DNA of 64,000 nucleotides from Flavobacterium dankookense (GTDB taxonomy: Bacteria; Bacteroidota; Bacteroidia; Flavobacteriales; Flavobacteriaceae): positions 124,001-188,000 of the forward strand of contig NZ_SNXR01000013.1 of NCBI RefSeq assembly GCF_004362665.1. Reading direction: 5' to 3'. Within the stretch, counting starts at the first letter, position 1. Each line of letters begins with the position of its first letter. The notes beneath the pieces are model-generated. The model saw nothing but the letters and a program-made list of their open reading frames with translations, made no database searches and was not told the DNA's origin. Below are positions 6,342-15,785 of the stretch, in pieces. The translations under genes were made by a program, and so were the position numbers.

Positions 6342-8192
6342 ATGAAAAAAGTAATTCTGTCATTTCTTTTTACAGTTGTTCTTTCTACAAGTATTTATGC
6401 TCAAAAGAAAGCTGCAAGTGAAGAAGTAAAAGTAACAATTGATTTGGTAAATGTTAAAGAGGACAAAGTTCAAGTAACTGTTATTCCGCCAGCTTTTACA
6501 ACAAATGAAGTTATTTATCAAATTCCAAAAACCGTTCCAGGAACGTATTCTACGGATAATTATGGAAAATATATAGAAGGTTTAAAAGCTTTTGATAAAA
6601 AAGGAAATGAACTTGAAACCATAAAAACGGACGACAATACTTGGAAAATCAGTAATGGAAAGACGTTATCAAAAGTTACCTATTTAGTTAATGATACTTA
6701 TGATACCGAGACTGGAAGAGGTTTTGGTAAAGAAGAAGTATTCTCTCCAGCAGGAACTAATATTTTAGCAGGAACTAATTTCATGTTAAATAATCACGGT
6801 TTTGTTGGTTATTTCAACGGGAAAACTGAAACTAAGTACAATTTGACTATCAATCATCCTGAAAACTTAGTTGGAACGACATCATTAGAAGATGTAAATA
6901 AAAGCACAACTGTTGATGAATTCAATGTTGCAAGATATTTTGATGTTACCGATAATCCAATTATGTATTCAAAGTCGGATTTTGTAACATTTATGGTTGA
7001 CGGAATGGAGATTTTATTTAGCGTTTATTCTCCAAATGGCGTTCATACTGCTAAATCGCTCTCAGCAGATTTAGAAAAAATGATGCGTGCTCAAAAAGCA
7101 TTTCTTGGTAAAATAAACAACAACAAAAAATATACAATTTTACTTTATCTTTCTGATATGGAGAAAGATGATGCTAAAGGATTTGGTGCATTAGAACATC
7201 ATACATCAACTACTGTTGTATTTCCAGAAGCTATGCCAGCTGGAATGCTGGGAAAACAATTAATTGACGTTGTTTCGCATGAGTTTTTTCATATCGTAAC
7301 GCCGTTGAGCATTCATTCAAAAGAAATTCAATATTTTGATTATAACAATCCTAAAATGTCAAAACACCTTTGGATGTATGAGGGTGTTACAGAATATTTT
7401 GCTAATCTTTTCCAAATTAATCAAGGATTGATAGATGAAGATGAGTTTTATCAACGAATGGTAGGTAAAATTGACAATGCATCAAAAATGAATGATACGA
7501 TGTCATTTACAGAAATGAGTTCAAAAGTTCTTGAGAAACCATACAAAGATCAATATCTAAATGTATATGAAAAAGGAGCATTGATAGGAATGTGTATTGA
7601 CATTATTATCAGAGAAAAAAGTAATGGACAAAGAGGAATTTTGGATATGATGCAAAAGTTATCAGCTGAATATGGAACGAATAGACCATTTGACGATGAA
7701 GAACTTTTTGGAAAAATTGTATCAATAACCTATCCAGAAGTTGGAGCATTTTTAAAAACCTATGTAGAAGGAACAACACCAATAAATTATGATGAGTTTC
7801 TTGCGAAAGTTGGTGTTGGAAAAGTGAAAATTCAAGTTCCTAGTAATCCATTCTTAAATGGTCAAACGCCTTATGTTTCTGTTAATCAATCAAAAGAAAT
7901 ATTCGTTTTGCCAAATACAGATTTAAATGATTTTTTCAAATCTTTAAATATAAAAGGTGGCGATGTTTTACTTGCATTTAATGAAAAGGCTTATAACGTT
8001 GAGAATATTTATGATATGGTAATGGAAAGCCAAAATTGGAAAGTTGATGATGCTATTTCTGTTAAAATAAAAAGAGATGGAGTAGAGCAAACCATTACTG
8101 GTAAAGTCAAATTATCAACTGAAGAAGCAGAGAGTTATCAAACGAGTGATTCATCAAAACTGAAATTGAAAGAATCTTGGTTAAAAGGATAA
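6342..8192 (+). CDS. M61-family metallopeptidase (glycyl aminopeptidase-like) with PDZ domain, exported
   Basis: 616 residues beginning with a signal peptide (M-K-K-V-I-L-S-F-L-F..., cleavage after Y-A-Q). An N-terminal beta domain runs to about residue 250. The zinc site is H-E-F-F-H at 313-317, with the third ligand Glu347 in W-M-Y-E-G-V-T-E-Y-F, both intact. A PDZ-like domain occupies the last 120 residues (N-I-K-G-G-D-V-L-L-A-F-N-E). M61 enzymes remove N-terminal Gly or Ala from peptides; this one should work in the periplasm or outside the cell. It has its own promoter and a strong terminator. Confidence 0.9.
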   Translation: MKKVILSFLFTVVLSTSIYAQKKAASEEVKVTIDLVNVKEDKVQVTVIPPAFTTNEVIYQIPKTVPGTYSTDNYGKYIEGLKAFDKKGNELETIKTDDNTWKISNGKTLSKVTYLVNDTYDTETGRGFGKEEVFSPAGTNILAGTNFMLNNHGFVGYFNGKTETKYNLTINHPENLVGTTSLEDVNKSTTVDEFNVARYFDVTDNPIMYSKSDFVTFMVDGMEILFSVYSPNGVHTAKSLSADLEKMMRAQKAFLGKINNNKKYTILLYLSDMEKDDAKGFGALEHHTSTTVVFPEAMPAGMLGKQLIDVVSHEFFHIVTPLSIHSKEIQYFDYNNPKMSKHLWMYEGVTEYFANLFQINQGLIDEDEFYQRMVGKIDNASKMNDTMSFTEMSSKVLEKPYKDQYLNVYEKGALIGMCIDIIIREKSNGQRGILDMMQKLSAEYGTNRPFDDEELFGKIVSITYPEVGAFLKTYVEGTTPINYDEFLAKVGVGKVKIQVPSNPFLNGQTPYVSVNQSKEIFVLPNTDLNDFFKSLNIKGGDVLLAFNEKAYNVENIYDMVMESQNWKVDDAISVKIKRDGVEQTITGKVKLSTEEAESYQTSDSSKLKLKESWLKG

Positions 8193-8214
8193 ATACTTTT
8201 TTAGCTATAAAATC

Positions 8215-8252
8215 AAATCCTCAATTTGTCATTCAGATTGAGGATTTTTTTT
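8215..8252 (+). terminator. Intrinsic terminator after the M61 gene
   Basis: AAATCCTCAAT at 8215-8225 pairs with ATTGAGGATTT at 8237-8247 and a T run follows. Confidence 0.8.
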
Positions 8253-8277
8253 GTAACATTGCGCCAAAATTTTAGTT

Positions 8278-8991
8278 ATGCGTAAATCGATTATTTTATT
8301 ATTTAGTGTTGTGTTTTTGCTCTCATGTTCTGAAAAGAAATCAGAGAAAAACTTTGTTCTAACTGGAAATATCAAAGGATTAAAAAAAGGGACTTTATAC
8401 ATTCAAAGAATAAAAGATACTGTTTTAGTTGGAATAGATACTATAAAAATTAATGGTGATTCTAACTTTAAAAGCGAATTTGATTTGCAATCTCCAGAAA
8501 TGTTGTATTTGTTTCTAGATCGTGGAGTAACTAATTCGTTGGATAATAACATTCCGTTTTTTGCAGAACAAGGTAAAATGAATATCGAAACGTCGTTAGA
8601 TTTTTTTACATCAGATGCAAAAATTACAGGTTCAAAAAATCACCAGTTATATGAAGAGTATAAAAAAGTAATGTCGAGATATGTTGATCAGGATTTGAAT
8701 TTGATACAGAAAAAATTAATGGCTTACAAAGCAAAAAAGACAGATGAAATTGCAAAAATTGAAGAAGAACAAAACGGAATTTTAAAAAGAAAATATCTTT
8801 ATTCAACTAATTTTGCTGTAAATAATGGTGATTACGAAGTTGCTCCTTATGTAGCTTTAGCTGAAATTTATGACATTAATTTTAAATACTTAGATACAAT
8901 TTATAAAACGATGACACCAAAAGTTGCTAAATCGCTTTATGGAAAGAAACTAACCGAATATTATAAGGAAAGAAAGAAATCTGGGAAATAA
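8278..8991 (+). CDS. DUF4369-type lipoprotein without thioredoxin domain
   Basis: 237 residues with a lipobox L-L-S-C at 14-17. The segment F-V-L-T-G-N-I-K-G-L-K-K-G-T-L-Y-I resembles the DUF4369 domain found at the N-terminus of Bacteroidota TlpA/thioredoxin-like lipoproteins. The expected C-terminal thioredoxin fold with CxxC is absent; residues 120-237 are charged helix. It is probably anchored in the inner or outer membrane, possibly as a small-molecule or peptide-binding accessory. It converges on the giant SBBP gene, with a shared terminator. Confidence 0.75.
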   Translation: MRKSIILLFSVVFLLSCSEKKSEKNFVLTGNIKGLKKGTLYIQRIKDTVLVGIDTIKINGDSNFKSEFDLQSPEMLYLFLDRGVTNSLDNNIPFFAEQGKMNIETSLDFFTSDAKITGSKNHQLYEEYKKVMSRYVDQDLNLIQKKLMAYKAKKTDEIAKIEEEQNGILKRKYLYSTNFAVNNGDYEVAPYVALAEIYDINFKYLDTIYKTMTPKVAKSLYGKKLTEYYKERKKSGK

Positions 8992-9014
8992 AAAAAGTGC
9001 GGATGCACTTTTTT
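8991..9014. terminator. Bidirectional terminator between converging genes
   Basis: AAAAAAGTGC / GCACTTTTTT around loop GGAT. A and T runs on both sides serve the + strand lipoprotein gene and the minus-strand gene ending at 9014. Confidence 0.85.
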
Positions 9015-12000
9015 TATCTTTTCATAGTAAAATGTCCTCTGTGAATTCTTCCATCGTTTCTTGTAATTTGAAACCAATAGTCGTCTGAAGGAAGTTGTTT
9101 TCCGTTATAATTTCCATCCCAACTTTCAAGCTTATTTAAAACTTTGATTATTTTACCATATCGGTCAAAAATTTGAGTTACAAAATTTTCTTCAAATTGA
9201 GAGAATTTAACTTTCCAAGTGTCGTTATGTCCATCACCATTTGGTGTAAAGAATTTGGGATAGTTTAAAAGATATACTTGTTTTGTTGCCGTGCCGCATT
9301 CTTTAGTATCTTTAACAGTTACTGTATAAACTCCGTTTGATAAATCACTAAAAATTGGGCTTTCTTGAAAATTAATTCCATCAATAGAATATTCATAATC
9401 GCCTAAGCCAGTTACGTTAACTGTAATACTATTTTCAAAATCAGTCCAATCAATTGTATTGATTGAAGTAATAGTTGGTTTGTTTGACAATACTACTGTA
9501 AAGTTTTTAGTTGATGAACAAATGGTTGAGTTATTATTTTTTGTAACTGTAACCCAATAATTTCCAGCTTGATTTATTATAATTGATTGATTTGTAGCAT
9601 TGTTTGACCATGTATAACTATCAAATCCTGAACCAGCATCAACAGTAACAATGCCTCTTTCACAAAGTGTAATTTCATCTAGAATTGGAATTTCGGGAAC
9701 ATTTATTAGTGTAAGTTGTAATTGAACAATTTGGTAACAACCGTTGGACGAATCAATTCTCACAAATATTGTGTTTATTCCTGATAATATAGTATGACTG
9801 CTATTTAATTGTTCACTTGATATTTGATTTTCAGCTCCATTTATTGATTTGTAATATGTAAAGATATTTTCTAACGAATTGATTAACAAGTTATTAAAAG
9901 AAGTTAAGTTAGTGATTTCGGTTCCTTCATTTCCGTTGTCACAAATGATAGATGAATAATCATTTGCATTTAAAGTTGAAATTAGACTAATAGTTATGGG
10001 TAATCGAGTAGTGCTTTCGCAACCGTTAAGAGTTTGTGTAGCATAATAGATTGTATTATCAGTAAGAGGAGTTGTTTGAGGAAGTTCGGTTGTGCTAATA
10101 GTATCTGAAAACCATTTGATAGTATTTCCACTAATTATAACATCGTTTAGTGTTGGATTTTGAACCGCACAAAAAGATTGATTACTACCAGTTGGAGCAG
10201 ATGTATCATGAATTTGAACTGCAATAGGAATTCTTGAACTTTCACAACTGTTTAGCGTTTGAGAAGCATAATAAGTCATTCCATCAATCAAAATAGTTGA
10301 ACTAGAAAGTAAATTTCCTCCAGTTTCAGAATCATACCATTTGATGTTTTGCCCCGTTATAGTTAGATTATTAATCGTTGCATTTTGTTGGATACAGAAG
10401 GATTGGCTAGGATTTCCATTAGGTAAAGTAACCTGATTTATAATAATTGTTTGATTTTGTGTTGCAATATTTCCGTTTCCATCATTATAATTCCAAACAA
10501 TAGTGTGACTTCCAGAAGATAGTGTGTTTACTAATGTTGTAGTGGTGCCAACTATGCTTCCTGAACAATTATCAGTAGCAGTAGGAGCAGAGAGAATTAC
10601 ATTACAATCAGCAGTTATTGTTGGTAATGTAGCAATATTAGGTATTGGTTTAGTTGTATCTCCAATTAAAACGTCAATAGTTATTGTATCATCACAACCA
10701 CCACTTCCCGTTATACTACAAACATATTGACCAGAATTTAATGAAGTAGTATTTAGTAATGTTGGATTTTGTAAATTGGATGTAAATCCATTTGGACCTG
10801 TCCAAGAATAGCCCGTTCCGCCTGATGCAGTTAAATTCAAATTTTCTCCGAGACAAATTGGTGAGTTTGAATTTACTGAAGCTAATGATTGACAATCACG
10901 TAATTTTACAAGATAAGTATCTGGATTTGACCCAAGAGTAGTTTGACTAGCATTTAAGGTTGCTATACCGCTTGTACTCCCGTTTGTATTTCCATAAAGA
11001 TAAATATCATTGTTATTGTCTATTGTTACAAAACCTAATTGTTCAGCATGACTTCCTCCATAGTATGTACCCCAAAGTCTTTGTCCATTTTGATTTAATT
11101 TAGTAAGATATGATTTCTGATATAAAGTTTTTGTTGGCATATAGCTATCTGGAGTTGTTATTCCTGTATTAATACCTGTGTAACCAGAGAAAAACACATT
11201 GTTATTTGAATCAATATCAACTCCTATAATCTGTTCTACAAAATAACTACCCCAAATATACTGCTCCATTTGATAGTTAAATTTACAAATGAAACTATTT
11301 TCGTTTCCACTCATAGTCGAGCCAGAAGGAAGTGTTTGAAAGGTTTCTTGAAATGTTCCTGGTGTTCCGATATTACTGTTTGGAAAAGCTCTACCAGTTA
11401 AATAGATATTATTGCCTTTTAATTTACTTCTTAGAGTGTATGTTCCATCAGCAATGAATGTTCCCCAAATTCTATTTCCGTTTAAATCGAATTTACCGAT
11501 CATTCCACCAGTTCCATTAAAAGTTGTTTGATAAGCTCCTGGAGTAGTTATATTATTCTGACTATTATGTGTTCCAGTAGCAAATAAATAACCATCACTT
11601 GAAATATCACAACTGAAAAATCCATCTGCTAATTCTCCTCCGTAAAAAGTTCCCCAAATTCTATTTCCTAAAGAATTAAATTTTGCTAAAAAACCAGTTT
11701 CATAATCTCCTGATGAAGCTTTTGTTATTTGAAAAGCTCCTGGAGTTGAAAATGAATCTGTGCTATTGGTTCCGCCGACTATATATATGTTTCCATTGTT
11801 GTCAACTGATAAGTCGTTAATAGTTTCATTTTGATTTCCTCCATAATAAGTTCCCCATTCTTTTGCACCAGATGAATTAAGCTTGACTAAGAAACCTGAT
11901 GTATATATGTCTTTTATGGGTTGATGACAACCTGTCGAAGGAATATTAGGGTTAGCTTGAAGCAAACTCCCAAAAACATACATATTGTTATCTTGGTCAA

Positions 12001-13018
12001 TTTTCATATCACTAGTTGAAAAAGGATAATACGATGACCAAATTCTGTCTCCATTGGAGTTGAATTTTGCAATAAAATCATTTCCACTCGTGTAACCACT
12101 TGTATTGGATCCAGCTGTTGCAATGTTATTAGAGCTTCCTGTTCCTCCTGATAGTAAAACGTTATTATTACTATCAACATGAATTGAACCAGCCATTTCA
12201 CCACCAGAACCGCCATAATAAGTTCCCCAAAGTCTTATTGGAACAGGATCAATAATTACTTTTTGATCATAAATGTTTTCATTTGTTGTAAATCCGTAGG
12301 TATTTTTATTGATTTTTTTATAATTGACTAAAACTTCTTTTTTTTCATTTTTGTTTTCAATCCAACTCATAGGTAGTGTTTCTTCCATTTCACCAAAACG
12401 AATTTTCATTTTGATTTTATTATTCACTATTTCAGTTTTTGTACCACTAAATTTTATTTGAATATCGTTGATTTTTCCATTAGGTCTTATTATAAAATTA
12501 TATTCAACAGGTTTGGTATTGTCATCAGGAATAAAGAAAACCACATCAATATTGGGATAAATATTTTTATAAGTGACTTTTTGAAATCTATGCACATTTA
12601 ATACACCTTCTGGTATGTTTAAAACATTATGATAGTTATCATAATCTGTTGATTTTCCTTCAGCCAATAAAATTGAATTAGTATTACAGTTTATAAAATC
12701 AATATCTATTCGATGGGTAATATTTTTAAAAGTAACTTCTTCTTCCTCTTTATGGTCAGGTATTACTTTAATTATTTTTTGATTGGATTTTTTTGTAAAT
12801 TGTTTTTTTGTTTCATAAACATCATAGGAAAAGCCGTTTTGTCTTAACTGTACATTTAGTCCGTTCGTGTTTAAAAGATATTTTACGGCTTGATTAGATT
12901 TTCCGTTTTGGTCAACGATTTGACCTTTGTTTTCAATAAAACCATTTGATTTATTTAAGTTTTGAGAAAAACATAAATTACAAATTAGTAGAGAGAAAAT
13001 AATTGATAAATATTTCAT
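9014..13018 (-). CDS. Giant secreted SBBP-repeat protein with Ig-like/HYR domains and T9SS type B sorting domain
   Basis: 1334 residues. A signal peptide (to about residue 18) is followed by a globular N-terminal domain to about 260 (E-N-K-G-Q start). Seven SBBP beta-propeller repeats with the W-G-T-Y-Y-G-G-type hallmark run to about 705. A PKD/Ig-like module (S-P-I-C-L-G-E-N-L-N-L-T-A), an HYR module (D-N-C-S-G-S-I-V-G) and further Ig-like repeats with C-E-S motifs follow. The end holds F-F-T-P-N-G-D-G-H-N-D-T-W and the T9SS type B (CHU_C/TIGR04131-like) domain. It should cross the outer membrane by type IX secretion and act in adhesion or motility. It is monocistronic. Confidence 0.9.
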   Translation of the reverse strand: MKYLSIIFSLLICNLCFSQNLNKSNGFIENKGQIVDQNGKSNQAVKYLLNTNGLNVQLRQNGFSYDVYETKKQFTKKSNQKIIKVIPDHKEEEEVTFKNITHRIDIDFINCNTNSILLAEGKSTDYDNYHNVLNIPEGVLNVHRFQKVTYKNIYPNIDVVFFIPDDNTKPVEYNFIIRPNGKINDIQIKFSGTKTEIVNNKIKMKIRFGEMEETLPMSWIENKNEKKEVLVNYKKINKNTYGFTTNENIYDQKVIIDPVPIRLWGTYYGGSGGEMAGSIHVDSNNNVLLSGGTGSSNNIATAGSNTSGYTSGNDFIAKFNSNGDRIWSSYYPFSTSDMKIDQDNNMYVFGSLLQANPNIPSTGCHQPIKDIYTSGFLVKLNSSGAKEWGTYYGGNQNETINDLSVDNNGNIYIVGGTNSTDSFSTPGAFQITKASSGDYETGFLAKFNSLGNRIWGTFYGGELADGFFSCDISSDGYLFATGTHNSQNNITTPGAYQTTFNGTGGMIGKFDLNGNRIWGTFIADGTYTLRSKLKGNNIYLTGRAFPNSNIGTPGTFQETFQTLPSGSTMSGNENSFICKFNYQMEQYIWGSYFVEQIIGVDIDSNNNVFFSGYTGINTGITTPDSYMPTKTLYQKSYLTKLNQNGQRLWGTYYGGSHAEQLGFVTIDNNNDIYLYGNTNGSTSGIATLNASQTTLGSNPDTYLVKLRDCQSLASVNSNSPICLGENLNLTASGGTGYSWTGPNGFTSNLQNPTLLNTTSLNSGQYVCSITGSGGCDDTITIDVLIGDTTKPIPNIATLPTITADCNVILSAPTATDNCSGSIVGTTTTLVNTLSSGSHTIVWNYNDGNGNIATQNQTIIINQVTLPNGNPSQSFCIQQNATINNLTITGQNIKWYDSETGGNLLSSSTILIDGMTYYASQTLNSCESSRIPIAVQIHDTSAPTGSNQSFCAVQNPTLNDVIISGNTIKWFSDTISTTELPQTTPLTDNTIYYATQTLNGCESTTRLPITISLISTLNANDYSSIICDNGNEGTEITNLTSFNNLLINSLENIFTYYKSINGAENQISSEQLNSSHTILSGINTIFVRIDSSNGCYQIVQLQLTLINVPEIPILDEITLCERGIVTVDAGSGFDSYTWSNNATNQSIIINQAGNYWVTVTKNNNSTICSSTKNFTVVLSNKPTITSINTIDWTDFENSITVNVTGLGDYEYSIDGINFQESPIFSDLSNGVYTVTVKDTKECGTATKQVYLLNYPKFFTPNGDGHNDTWKVKFSQFEENFVTQIFDRYGKIIKVLNKLESWDGNYNGKQLPSDDYWFQITRNDGRIHRGHFTMKR

Positions 13019-13134
13019 GAAGTGAAAAATGTGACTTAAAAGGTAAAAATAATATTTTAAAAATAAAACGAGGTATTTTATTGTTAAAATTTCTAGTAGT
13101 ATATAATGTTTATCAAAACATACAAAATATAAAG

Positions 13135-13142
13135 TATTTTTG
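13135..13142 (+). promoter_or_regulatory. TAnnTTTG -7 element that sets the start of the radical SAM gene
   Basis: TATTTTTG ends 16 bases before a TTG at 13159. An in-frame TTG at 13081 lies upstream of this element and would not be on the transcript. Confidence 0.55.
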
Positions 13143-13158
13143 CCAAAATTTCCAACTC

Positions 13159-15345
13159 TTGAAAAACATTCTTCTCATAACGCCACCATTTACACAACTG
13201 AATACGCCATATCCAGCGACGGCTTATTTGAAAGGATTTTTGAACACCAAAGACATTTCTTCTTTTCAAACGGATTTGGGAATAGAAGTGATTTTGGAGC
13301 TTTTTTCAAAGAATGGATTAGAAAATTTGTTTCAAGTTACAAGTTTTAAGTTTGAAGAGTTTGGTGAAAATGCTCAGCGAATATTTTCTTTACAACAAGA
13401 TTATATTAAAACTATTGATAGCGTAATTGCTTTTCTGCAAGGAAAGAATCCAACTTTAGCTCGACAAATTTGCAGTGGAAATTTTCTTCCCGAAGCTTCT
13501 CGATTTGACCAATTGGACGATATGGAATGGGCTTTTGGTTCAATGGGAATGCAAGACAAAGCCAAGCATTTGGCAACATTATATCTCGAAGATTTATCTG
13601 ATTTTATAGTAGAATGTGTCGATGAAAACTTTGGTTTTAGTCGTTATGCCGAGCGTTTGGGAAGAAGTGCTAATTCATTTGATGAAATGTATAGTCATTT
13701 GCAAAACGATTTGACTTATATTGACAAAATCACACTTCAAATTTTAGAAGAGAAACTCAAATTGGTTAACCCAAAATTGGTTTGTATTTCGGTTCCGTTT
13801 CCTGGCAATTTATACAGTGCTTTTCGCTCTGCACAATTTATAAAAAAGCATTTTCCAGAGATTAAAGTTTCGATGGGCGGAGGTTTTCCCAATACCGAAC
13901 TCCGTGAGTTGAAAGATAAACGTGTTTTTGAATTCTTTGATTTTATCACTTTAGATGATGGAGAACTTCCAGTTGAGTTATTATATTACAATGTTCAAAT
14001 TCCAAATTCTAATGAGTTTAAAAGAACTTTTAAATTAGAAAATAGCAAAGTAATTTATATTAATAATTCTTCTCGCCACGATTATAAACAAGCTGAAGTT
14101 GGAACGCCAGATTATTCCGATTTGTTATTAGATAAATACATTTCGGTTATAGAAATTGCCAATCCAATGCACAGTCTTTGGAGTGATGGACGATGGAACA
14201 AACTCACGATGGCACATGGTTGCTATTGGGGAAAATGTACGTTTTGCGATATTTCACTCGATTACATTAAGGTTTACGAACCTATTGCAGCCAAAATTTT
14301 GGTTGACCGAATGGAGGAATTAATTGCTCAAACGGGCGAAAATGGTTTTCATTTTGTAGATGAAGCTGCGCCACCAGCGTTGATGCGAGAAGTTGCTTTG
14401 GAAATTTTGAAACGAAATCTTTCGGTTACTTGGTGGACGAATATCCGTTTTGAAAAAAGTTTCACAGCCGATTTATGTGTTTTGCTAAAAGCTTCGGGTT
14501 GTATTGCGGTTTCTGGCGGATTAGAAGTGGCTTCGGATAGATTATTGGAATTGATAAAAAAAGGCGTAACGGTTGAGCAAGTTGCCAAAGTTACCCGAAA
14601 TTTCACCGAAAGTGGCATTATGGTTCATGCTTATTTGATGTATGGTTATCCAACGCAAACAGTTCAGGAAACGATTGATAGTTTCGAAATGGTGCGTCAA
14701 ATGTTTGAAATTGGAATTATTCAAAGCGGATTTTGGCATCAATTTGCTATGACTGCACATTCGCCGGTTGGCATGTTTCCAGAGGAATTTGGTGTTGTTC
14801 CAGAAAAAAGTGAAATTACTTTCGCCAATAACGATATTCAGTTTAAAGACAAAACAGGAATTAATCATGATAAATTCAGTTTTGGTCTAAAAAAATCATT
14901 GTTCAATTACATGCACGGCATTTGTTTTGATTACGATTTACAAGATTGGTTTGATTTTAAAATTCCAAAAACGAAGGTTAGTCCAGATTTTATTGAAAAT
15001 TGCTTGTTAGAAGAAACTTCATTTGCTGTAAAATCTTCTTCTAAAATAGTTTGGTTAGGAGGAAAGCCTCATGTTGAATCGTTTACTAAATCTAAAAAAG
15101 GGATTTCTTGGGAAATGATGAAGCTAACTTTTCACGACAAAAGACAAATATTTGACATTTCACTTGAAAAAGATAAAGCATTATGGATGATTGAACTGTT
15201 AGAAAATTGTGTAGTTCAAAATGATAGAAAAATGACTTTAGGTTCAATTAAAGAAAATTTCGAACAACAATTTGAAGATTTTGAAATGTTTTGGTTTTCA
15301 AAATCTATTGAAATTTTAAAAGAAAACGGATTATTATCTCTTTAA
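13159..15345 (+). CDS. B12-binding-domain radical SAM protein
   Basis: 728 residues if started at TTG 13159, which gives a standard N-terminus (K-N-I-L-L-I-T-P-P-F) just after a promoter. The frame is open to 13081, but that part looks non-coding. Residues 1-230 look like the cobalamin-binding Rossmann domain (V-S-M-G-G-G-F-P-N). The radical SAM core follows at 345-560 with cluster cysteines 355, 360 and 363, spaced C-x4-C-x2-C rather than C-x3-C-x2-C. G-G-L-E-V-A-S and Y-L-M-Y-G-Y-P-T are later core strands. B12 radical SAM enzymes often methylate unactivated carbons or rearrange them; no substrate can be named. Its end overlaps the converging gene by 4 bases. Confidence 0.85.
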   Translation: MKNILLITPPFTQLNTPYPATAYLKGFLNTKDISSFQTDLGIEVILELFSKNGLENLFQVTSFKFEEFGENAQRIFSLQQDYIKTIDSVIAFLQGKNPTLARQICSGNFLPEASRFDQLDDMEWAFGSMGMQDKAKHLATLYLEDLSDFIVECVDENFGFSRYAERLGRSANSFDEMYSHLQNDLTYIDKITLQILEEKLKLVNPKLVCISVPFPGNLYSAFRSAQFIKKHFPEIKVSMGGGFPNTELRELKDKRVFEFFDFITLDDGELPVELLYYNVQIPNSNEFKRTFKLENSKVIYINNSSRHDYKQAEVGTPDYSDLLLDKYISVIEIANPMHSLWSDGRWNKLTMAHGCYWGKCTFCDISLDYIKVYEPIAAKILVDRMEELIAQTGENGFHFVDEAAPPALMREVALEILKRNLSVTWWTNIRFEKSFTADLCVLLKASGCIAVSGGLEVASDRLLELIKKGVTVEQVAKVTRNFTESGIMVHAYLMYGYPTQTVQETIDSFEMVRQMFEIGIIQSGFWHQFAMTAHSPVGMFPEEFGVVPEKSEITFANNDIQFKDKTGINHDKFSFGLKKSLFNYMHGICFDYDLQDWFDFKIPKTKVSPDFIENCLLEETSFAVKSSSKIVWLGGKPHVESFTKSKKGISWEMMKLTFHDKRQIFDISLEKDKALWMIELLENCVVQNDRKMTLGSIKENFEQQFEDFEMFWFSKSIEILKENGLLSL

Positions 15346-15779
15346 TTCCCTTCATGAATTAACTCTTCTTTTTCTTCTTTTTTATCTTTCTTAACCTTTT
15401 TTTTCTTGTCTTTAGAGTTTTTATCTTTTAATTTTTCCAGAAGGACTTTTTGATTTTCATTTAGAATGGTATTCATCTGAGTATTCATTTTTTCATTTGA
15501 AACTTTCAGTTTCTCAATTTTGTCCTCGGTAGTTATATCCAAAGCTAAGATATATTCTCTTTCTTTCATATTTTCTTCTATAAAAGTCTTGGTTGCTGCT
15601 TCTTGAAAAGTATCTAAGTTTAATTCCTTCTTTAAATAATTTAGTGAAGTTTCTCTAGGATCAACCTTTTTTTGAGAATTATTATTTGGAATTTGGGGTG
15701 TACGACCCATTCGTCTATCTAATTGTGCAAACGACATAGATGTAATTAAAACAAAAACAATACAAAATAAATTTTTCAT
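15342..15779 (-). CDS. Small exported Lys-rich protein of unknown function
   Basis: 145 residues with a clear signal peptide ending S-F-A-Q. The mature part has a helical region (N-Y-L-K-K-E-L-N-L-D-T-F-Q), E-N-Q-K-V-L-L-E-K-L, and a tail of repeated Lys/Asp/Glu (K-D-K-K-K-K-V-K-K-D-K-K-E-E). The helical pattern loosely recalls periplasmic Spy/CpxP-like helical proteins, but I see no defining motif. It sits 6 bases downstream of rimO and is probably cotranscribed. Confidence 0.75.
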   Translation of the reverse strand: MKNLFCIVFVLITSMSFAQLDRRMGRTPQIPNNNSQKKVDPRETSLNYLKKELNLDTFQEAATKTFIEENMKEREYILALDITTEDKIEKLKVSNEKMNTQMNTILNENQKVLLEKLKDKNSKDKKKKVKKDKKEEKEELIHEGN

Positions 15780-15785
15780 AAAATA

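Noticed and set aside
10524-12216. Small frames inside the giant SBBP gene on both strands
   Set aside because: They are shadows of the long minus-strand gene with no independent signals.
13081-13158. N-terminal extension of the radical SAM protein
   Set aside because: It lies upstream of and across the TATTTTTG promoter box and reads like AT-rich intergenic sequence; the domain begins at residue 27.
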